Shown here piece by piece: positions 16,666 through 23,400 of a stretch of 24,374 nucleotides of DNA. Made by a program: the position numbers and the translations under genes. This DNA is from a virus. The stretch spans positions 1 to 24,374 of the IMG/VR virus record IMGVR_UViG_3300025695_000092. One strand, 5' to 3'. How positions within the stretch are numbered: position 1 is the stretch's first letter; every line of letters begins with the position of its first letter. The notes beneath the pieces are model-generated. The model did no database searches and had not been told where the DNA came from. It worked only from the letters and a program-made list of their open reading frames with translations.

Positions 16666-17417
16666 TGGCATACACACTAACATATAGCGAAGGAGCAAAA
16701 GGATGGCCTTCATTTTACTCGTTTCATCCAGAGGTAATGATTGGTATGAATAATTACTTTTACTCATTTAAGAATGGAAGATTATACAGACATAATACTG
16801 GAACTAGAAATAGCTTCTACGGAACTCAATACCCCTCAACCATTACAGGGGTTATAAACGACAATCCGTCTGAAGTAAAGACCTTCAAAACCATAAACCT
16901 TGAGGCTTCGGCTCCATGGAACTGCACCTTAACTAGTGATTTAGGAACTGGTTTCATAGATAGAGATTGGTTTAGCTTAAAGGAGGGAGATTATTACGCA
17001 CATATTAGAAGAAATGATAATGATGGTGTGCTTGAGATGAGATCTCTGCAAGGTATTGGCTCATGTAGCGATGTAAATTCAACTGATACATCTGCCGTTG
17101 TGGTTGCATTTTCTTTTAGACCAGATAGCATGATATCTATAGGAGACAAGATGTATCAACAATCAGGAGGAGGGTTAGCCTTAGTTGGAGATATAATAGC
17201 AATCAGTAAAACCACTATAACTGTAGACACAACCGTAAGCGGGGGTTCAGTACCTCCAAACGGCGTATTTTTAGCTTACATAAAAAACAATATAGCAGAA
17301 TCTTACGGAACCACTGGGTATTACTTGGAATACGAATTAGAATTACCTATAGTTGCCTCGTCAACCTTTACAGAGATTTATGCTATAGGATCCTCTCTAT
17401 TTAAGAGTTTTCCATAA
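16665..17417 (+). CDS. tail-associated structural protein, partner of the nozzle gene
   Basis: This 250-residue beta-rich protein begins 'AYTLTYSEGAKGWPSFYSFH' and continues 'MIGMNNYFYSFKNGRLYRHN' and 'FYGTQYPSTITGVINDNPSE'. I associate this pattern with proteins encoded just after, or fused to, the nozzle/muzzle protein in Bacteroidota phages. Around 150-205 a segment 'PDSMISIGDKMYQQSGGG ... GDIIAISKTTITVDTTV' looks like a small beta barrel, and the C-terminus 'YGTTGYYLEYELELPIVAS' ends in strands. It shares TAATG with the 1702-aa gene, so it is probably made in step with it and may bind the nozzle. No enzymatic motif is seen. Confidence 0.65.
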   Translation: MAYTLTYSEGAKGWPSFYSFHPEVMIGMNNYFYSFKNGRLYRHNTGTRNSFYGTQYPSTITGVINDNPSEVKTFKTINLEASAPWNCTLTSDLGTGFIDRDWFSLKEGDYYAHIRRNDNDGVLEMRSLQGIGSCSDVNSTDTSAVVVAFSFRPDSMISIGDKMYQQSGGGLALVGDIIAISKTTITVDTTVSGGSVPPNGVFLAYIKNNIAESYGTTGYYLEYELELPIVASSTFTEIYAIGSSLFKSFP

Positions 17418-17433
17418 AAAAATAGTATATTTG
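17416..17433 (+). repeat. 18-nt promoter repeat, copy 2 (copy 1 at 250-267)
   Basis: This is identical to 250-267. Here its first two bases overlap the last bases of the stop codon of the 250-aa gene, so the whole promoter is squeezed into 22 bp between two coding regions. Confidence 0.75.
17426..17433 (+). promoter_or_regulatory. Bacteroidota-type promoter giving a leaderless or near-leaderless mRNA
   Basis: TATATTTGCA fits the -7 consensus plus CA and lies only 6 nt before the ATG at 17440, so transcription would begin at or within a few bases of the start codon. The 18 nt at 17416-17433 repeat 250-267 exactly. No -33 TTG is seen at the usual spacing. Confidence 0.7.
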
Positions 17434-17439
17434 CACTGA

Positions 17440-17988
17440 ATGAATTTAATTAAGATAGTAAAATCTGTTTTTAAGAAAAAACGCAATGATGAAGATATAT
17501 TAAAATATGTTCATCAAAACAGAGGAATACTCTGGGAAAAGATTGCTACATTCAAAGAACAACTACTATCTATTGAAGGATCTTTGGAACACAAGGCTGG
17601 TAACCCACAATCTGAAGAGATGAAGGATATGTTCCCTTTAAAGCAAACCCTGGAGGGTGGTCTTTATACAAGGGAATTGTTCATGCCAAAAGGCTCTATA
17701 GTTGTTAGCATGATACATAAACAACAACATCCATCATTTCTATTAAAAGGAAAGGTGTCGTATTTAACCGACGAAGGTGATATAAAAACTATAGTAGGAC
17801 CACACACCATATTTACTCAGACGGGTACACAGAGAGTTCTATATATACACGAAGACACTGATTGGTGTTGTGTATATAAAACGGATGCAAAAACATTTGA
17901 AGAAGCCGAGGCAGATGTATATACAGATAATTACAGAGATTTGCCTAAGATAGTTATAAAAGAAAAAAAGAAATTATGTCAGGAATAG
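17440..17988 (+). CDS. cupin-like protein of the tail region
   Basis: This 182-residue protein has a basic N-terminal helix ('NLIKIVKSVFKKKRND'), a helical spacer to about 60, and a cupin-like beta barrel at about 64-150: 'FMPKGSIVVSMIHKQQHPSF' (81-100), 'LLKGKVSYLTDEGD' (101-114), 'GPHTIFTQTGTQRVLYIHED' (120-139) and 'DWCCVYKTDA'. H93, H97, H122 and H137 could include metal ligands, but the classic cupin HxH pair is spaced HxxxH here. Similar cupin-like proteins occur next to tail genes in many phages without a proven role, so I do not assign an activity. It has its own promoter 6 nt upstream and overlaps the next gene by 13 bp. Confidence 0.7.
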   Translation: MNLIKIVKSVFKKKRNDEDILKYVHQNRGILWEKIATFKEQLLSIEGSLEHKAGNPQSEEMKDMFPLKQTLEGGLYTRELFMPKGSIVVSMIHKQQHPSFLLKGKVSYLTDEGDIKTIVGPHTIFTQTGTQRVLYIHEDTDWCCVYKTDAKTFEEAEADVYTDNYRDLPKIVIKEKKKLCQE

Positions 17989-18779
17989 CAGCAGCAATTG
18001 GAGCAGGGGTAGCAGTACTAGGTACTGGTTTTCAGATTTCCCAAGGTCTAAAACAAACTAAAATGGCTAAAGATGCTCAAAGAGCTTCAGCAACAGCATT
18101 ATCACAAGCAAAGCAAAGATTAGATGCAAACAGAATGGAAGGTATTCAAATTCCTTTAGAATCTTATGAGAGATTGATGAATGAAATGACTGCACAACAG
18201 AAACAATCTCTAACAAGTTTGCAAGAAGCAGATGAAAGAACATTAGCTGCTGGTATAGGTAAATTATACGCCGCTTCATCTGGAGAAACAGAAAAGATTA
18301 GAGATAAAATGGGTGAGGCTATATATGATAGAGACAAAATGATTGCGCAAGAAGATGCTAGAATAGATAGAGCTCTTGCTTCTATAAATTTAGAAGAGGC
18401 AATTGGTTTTGAAAAAGAGGCTTCTCAAAGAGAGGAAGCAGCAGCATTGAATTTTGCTGGAGCAATATCTGGTTTAGGACAGGCTGCAAGTTTGTATCAG
18501 CAGAGTAGGCCACTATATAGTCAAAGACAAGGAGAATTGTCTGCTGCAACAGAATATCAAAAACAATCAGGTAAGTATGCAGACATGAACGCAAGACAGG
18601 CTAGAAGAGCTATGTTATCAGATGGTTTTACTAATGAAGGTTTTAAAAATATAACCTCTGGATTAACATCTTATGTAAAACCTTTTGAAATACCCCAACC
18701 GAAAGGTATCCAACCATTAACTGGAGCTACGATACCTATAATGGATATTATACCTGTTACTACACCTAAAAGCAACTAA
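17976..18779 (+). CDS. putative internal virion protein (T7 gp14-like position)
   Basis: This 267-residue protein starts with a small-residue hydrophobic stretch 'GIAAAIGAGVAVLGTGFQI' (3-21), like a glycine-zipper membrane segment. It then turns into long Ala/Gln/Glu/Met-rich helices ('SQAKQRLDANRMEGIQIPLESYERLMNEM', and 'ADERTLAAGIGKLYAASSGE' near 85-105) and ends in a Pro-rich tail. This pattern matches small internal virion proteins of podoviruses that are injected and insert in the host envelope, such as T7 gp14. Its place after the nozzle genes and before two larger proteins agrees with that. The assignment is by pattern and synteny. The start overlaps the cupin gene by 13 bp. Confidence 0.6.
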   Translation: MSGIAAAIGAGVAVLGTGFQISQGLKQTKMAKDAQRASATALSQAKQRLDANRMEGIQIPLESYERLMNEMTAQQKQSLTSLQEADERTLAAGIGKLYAASSGETEKIRDKMGEAIYDRDKMIAQEDARIDRALASINLEEAIGFEKEASQREEAAALNFAGAISGLGQAASLYQQSRPLYSQRQGELSAATEYQKQSGKYADMNARQARRAMLSDGFTNEGFKNITSGLTSYVKPFEIPQPKGIQPLTGATIPIMDIIPVTTPKSN

Positions 18780-18790
18780 TAAAATAAACA

Positions 18791-20455
18791 ATGGGATACG
18801 GATATCAAGAAAGAGATTTAGATAAGTCGGTAATAGACTGGTCAGGTTTAACCAAGACTATATCTGACAATTTGTCTAAAGAAGCTCAGCGCAGAGAGAA
18901 AGTTAAGTTTGAACTTGAAAAAACTCAACAAGATGAGCTACAGAAGCTTAATGAGTACGAGCAAGGTTTGGACCCGTCTGCGAATAAGTGGGCTATGGAG
19001 ATGGCTCAGCAAGCAAGAGAGTTCAAAATGCAAAACCACAAGATCATGAAAGCTGGTATTAGATCTGTAAACGACTCAAAACTTGTAAGTCAAAATGTTA
19101 TGGATGGATGGACCAATCTTAATGGTGCGTTAAAATCATACAACGAGACATACAAAAAACTTAGTGAAAAAGACGGCAAAGGAAACCAGTTTATTTTACA
19201 AGAAATGGCTGACTTTGTTGATTTGAAAAACAAAAAAATATATTACGATCCAAATACAGGATCTCCATACTTTGCTAATGTAGATCCTAAAACTGGTAAG
19301 ATGGACGAAAAGAGTCTTAGACCAGTTAGAGCATTTAACAACGTGCAAGCTCAAGAGTTTGAAGTTATTGATGTCGAGTCTGAAACTGCAAAGATGGCTG
19401 AAAACACTGCCGCATGGGAGTTGGCTCTTAGTTCTACTAAAGACTTAAAGAACGCACGAATAAACCCTACATATCAACAATGGCGTGACAATAGTGTTAA
19501 ATCAATATTGAGTAGTGATCAAAGAACAGCTTCTGTTCTAATGGATTATTTAAACTTAGATCCAACTAGTGACCCAAAAGCTCCTTCTGGAGCTGTAACA
19601 TATGAAAGAGTAAAAGATTATGATAAGCAAGGTAAACCTATCATGGAGACTGTTACAAAAAACATTGGGCAGGTTCAGATGGAGTATGTTAATGGTGTTC
19701 TTACACCAAAGCTTACGGATGAGCAAAAAGAACTTGCAAAAGATGCGGTTGTTTCTTCTTTAGAAAACAAACTAGCATTTAAAACATCTCTACAATATGT
19801 TGCACCTAAAACAAAAAGTTCAGTTACTACAACAAATACAAACGTAGCTTCTCTAGTACAAGACTTTGTTACTGATGGAAACTTCTCTGCACTACAATCA
19901 GCATTATCTCAAAAAGGATTTACTGGTACAGTTGCTCCTGACGCTAATGGTATTATAAAATTAAGAGATAAAAACGGAGCCTTACTAAACGTTAACACTA
20001 AAGGTAAGACAGCTCAAGATGTTGGTTCTGAAATCTCTGGTTACCTTGGTGTTGGTTCAGAATTTAATCAAAGAAGAATTAAAGGTGACCTAAACTCAAA
20101 TATTTTAGACCCTAAAAATGCAGAAAACTTTGGAACATTCTCTACAAGAGCTACTACTATAAGTAGTCAAAGTATTGATCTTATAGATCTAGCTAAGTCA
20201 GATGCAGCGAAGGTCAAGTCTTCTGTTCAGAAGGCGGCCAAGGAAGTAGGTATCACAGCTAGTAGAGTAACAGTTACTAACAGAGAAGTATTACTAGATG
20301 GCAATGTTATTGGAAATATTGGAGTTACAAGTGGATCAGAAATTGCAGAAATACTAGAGCAAGAAGCTAAAGGAAAAAAAACTAATAAACCGACGTATCA
20401 AGAGTGGAAAAAAACCAATCCAAATGGAACGTTTTCAGAATGGCAAAAAATTTAA
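18791..20455 (+). CDS. putative internal virion/cargo protein (T7 gp15-like position)
   Basis: This 554-residue, mostly helical and hydrophilic protein begins 'YGYQERDLDKSVIDWSGLTK' and continues with a Gln/Glu/Lys-rich coiled coil (about 25-90). A Lys/Asp-rich middle contains 'DPNTGSPYFANVDPKTGK', and from about 330 there is a Thr/Ser/Ala-rich mixed part. The last 23 residues carry a short aromatic motif 'PTYQEWKKTNPNGTFSEWQK'. There is no signal peptide, membrane segment or enzyme motif. Its place between a gp14-like protein and a giant multidomain protein suggests virion cargo, as for T7 gp15, but I do not recognise the family with certainty. It starts at ATG after an A-rich leader 11 bp downstream of the previous stop and ends 5 bp before the next gene. 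Confidence 0.6.
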   Translation: MGYGYQERDLDKSVIDWSGLTKTISDNLSKEAQRREKVKFELEKTQQDELQKLNEYEQGLDPSANKWAMEMAQQAREFKMQNHKIMKAGIRSVNDSKLVSQNVMDGWTNLNGALKSYNETYKKLSEKDGKGNQFILQEMADFVDLKNKKIYYDPNTGSPYFANVDPKTGKMDEKSLRPVRAFNNVQAQEFEVIDVESETAKMAENTAAWELALSSTKDLKNARINPTYQQWRDNSVKSILSSDQRTASVLMDYLNLDPTSDPKAPSGAVTYERVKDYDKQGKPIMETVTKNIGQVQMEYVNGVLTPKLTDEQKELAKDAVVSSLENKLAFKTSLQYVAPKTKSSVTTTNTNVASLVQDFVTDGNFSALQSALSQKGFTGTVAPDANGIIKLRDKNGALLNVNTKGKTAQDVGSEISGYLGVGSEFNQRRIKGDLNSNILDPKNAENFGTFSTRATTISSQSIDLIDLAKSDAAKVKSSVQKAAKEVGITASRVTVTNREVLLDGNVIGNIGVTSGSEIAEILEQEAKGKKTNKPTYQEWKKTNPNGTFSEWQKI

Positions 20456-20460
20456 AATAA

Positions 20461-23400
20461 ATGGAAGAGATATACGAAATGCTACCAGAAGGAATCTTTA
20501 ATGATTATAAAGGTTTCTCAGAATACGTTAACAGTAATGGTATAGACGCGGTATATGAAATGCTACCAGAAGGAATCTTTAATGACAAACAAGGATTTAT
20601 AGACTATACATCTTCATTAAAAAAAAAAGACGTATCTCAGCCTACTTCTCCAAAGGTCGTTACGGAGTCTATTACCAAGGAAGAAACAATTCCTACCTCA
20701 TTGGAGTCTTCAGAAAGTTTAGATAAATCTAAATTAAATGAAGAAGGTGGTTTTGGAGAATACATAAAAGATGCTTTAGATGTAGGTATTTCTACAGTTT
20801 CAAAATCTATATATGATGCTCCTGCACTTATTTATGACGCATTTGCTACTATAACAAACCCAATAGCTAGAACTCTAGGTATTGAAGAAGCTAGTTCTGA
20901 AAAATTTGCAGAGACATTTGATTTAAAAAATATTCCATCTGAAATTGTTGGAGAAAGAATTGCTAAAAAACAAAAAGAAATACAAGAGTATAGCGATAAG
21001 AATGGAGGAGATGCTTTAACTGCGTTAGAAAATGGAAATATATTAGGTGCTGCAAAAATGATTGCAGGAACTACTGCTCAGTCATTACCTTTAATGGTTC
21101 CTGTTTTTCTAAGTGCAGGATCGTCTTTAGGTCTAGGCGTTGTTGGAGTTTCTACAGCTTCTACAAAAGCTGCGCAATTAAAAGAAGAAAATCCTGACAT
21201 GGATGTAGCATCAAGGACTATTAATGCAACTGCTACTGGTATGTTAGAAGCCACATTGGGACAATTATTAACAGGGGCTTCTGGTGCTGTTACTAAAAGA
21301 ATATTAGCTCAGGAAGGTAGTAAAAAAGGAGCTAAAATAATAACTGATTCTTTTAGAGGAATACTAGAAGAAGGATTAGAAAAAAGTCCAATTGCATCAT
21401 TATTTGGAGAGATGCTTGAGGAAGGGTTGGTATCTGTTGGAGAACAACTTACTGATATATCAACAGGAGTAAAGAACGACTTTGATTTTAGAGAGGTTGT
21501 AAATTCATCCATATCAGCAACTGGTATGGGAGGTGTGAATACAGTTTCTATTTATGGATCAAAAGGATATGTAGCCGCAAAAGAATACGCTAAATTAAAG
21601 AAATTAAACAAAAATCTATCGAAACTTTCTAGTGAACTTGATAATAGTGATTTATCTGTTGAAGAGAAAGATTTGTTAAAAAAATCCATAGAAAGATTAA
21701 AATCTGCAGGAAAAAATATAATTGATGATGCTATAGCAAATGTATCATTACTCCCTGAAGAACAAAGAAAGGAATTAGAGAATACAATTCTAAATTTAGA
21801 TAATATTAGTGTGTCTGCGTTTGAAATAAATTCAAATAACAAAATTCCAAAAGAAGTAAAAAAAGTAATGTTAGATGAATTAAAAGCAAAAGCAATTGAA
21901 CTAACACAAAAAAAAGACAACATACTATCTAAAAATTATAGATTAAACGAATTTGAGAGTTTACCTGATTCTGAAAAAATAAAACTAAAAGAAGAAGCTG
22001 CTTCAGTTCTTTTTAAAGAGTCTCAAGACTCAGGACAAACTAATATAAATATAACAGACGATCAAATAAGCAGAAAAGCTTTAGATATATTTACTAATAA
22101 AAAAGAATTAGATGCCATTCAAAAGCAAGAAACAGGAGATATATCTGATGCTAAACCAGCCGAAGGTGTACAAGAAGTGGAAGAAGAAGTACGGGTCACT
22201 CCTGAGCAAGAAGCGAAAGTAGACGAGCGTGCTTACAAACCAGAAGAGGTAAAAGAAACCACAGATACAGCAGCATTCGCAGCCTCACAACAAGAGGCTA
22301 TAGCACAGCGTGTGGAAGATAAACTACAAGTCACACCTGTAACACAAGAAAATGCACAAGCTATTGTAGATGAAGGAGGTAAGCTATTCATGACCGAAGA
22401 TGGTAAGGCTGGAGCCTACGTCAAAAAAGACGGTTACATGGGTGGTTTATTTAAACAACCAGGAGCTGACAGAACACAGGCTTCTAAAGTGCTTCAAGAT
22501 GCACGAATAGAAGCTGGAGGTAAATTCTTTGATGCATTTGGTATCAATGTAGAAAGTGGTAAAGGAACAAATCTTGAAGACATATATATAAAGAATGGCT
22601 TCAGACCTATCGCTCGTATGACATTTAATCCTGAGTTTGCGCCTAAAGGATGGGAAAATACAAACTTAAAGAACCGTCCAGACAACGTGTTCTTTGTTTA
22701 CGATCCTGGATATAAGGCTACAAAAGGAGAGGGTCAACGTATAGAAAATTACGATCAAGCATATAAGCTTGCTAAAAATTTCTCACCTGAAGCTGCAAAA
22801 GTTGAGGGAGAAGTGCAGCAATTAAGAGATATGTTTAAAGCCCCTGATCAAAGAAAACAGGTAGAGAATGCTGAAAAAGCACTCAAGGCTGTAGCACCTG
22901 ATGTAAAAATCATAGTGCATGAGAGTGAACAAGCCTACGCCGAAGCGACTAATGAGCAGAACCGTGCTCAAAAAACAGCTGGAGAATATAATCCAAATAC
23001 AAAGACCATCCACATAAATCCTAAAAAGGCAAACGTAAGAACTGTAGCGCACGAAACATTCCATGCTATACTTCTTAATATGGTTAAGACAGATACTGAA
23101 GCACAGCGTCTTACAGATGCTATGATGAAGTCAGTAGCAAAAGTTGAGTCTCCAGAACTTAAAGCGTACCTAGACGAGTTCGCATCTAATTATGATCAAA
23201 ATATTAGGTCTGAAGAAAAACTTGCAGAGCTTGTAGGTAAACTAGCATCTGAATATGATAGCCTTCCAAAACCAACGCAAAACATTATTAAGAGATGGTT
23301 AGATAGGCTTGCTAAGATGTTTGGTTTTAAACCATTTACCAACGATCAAGTTATCGATGTACTTAATACTATAGCAGGTAAGGTAGCAAGAGGTGAAGCG

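Noticed and set aside
21552-21923. 123-aa Phe/Ser-rich open frame on the - strand
   Set aside because: The Phe and Ser come from reading AAA/GAA and TGA-poor AT-rich DNA in reverse. The + frame is the continuous polyvalent gene.
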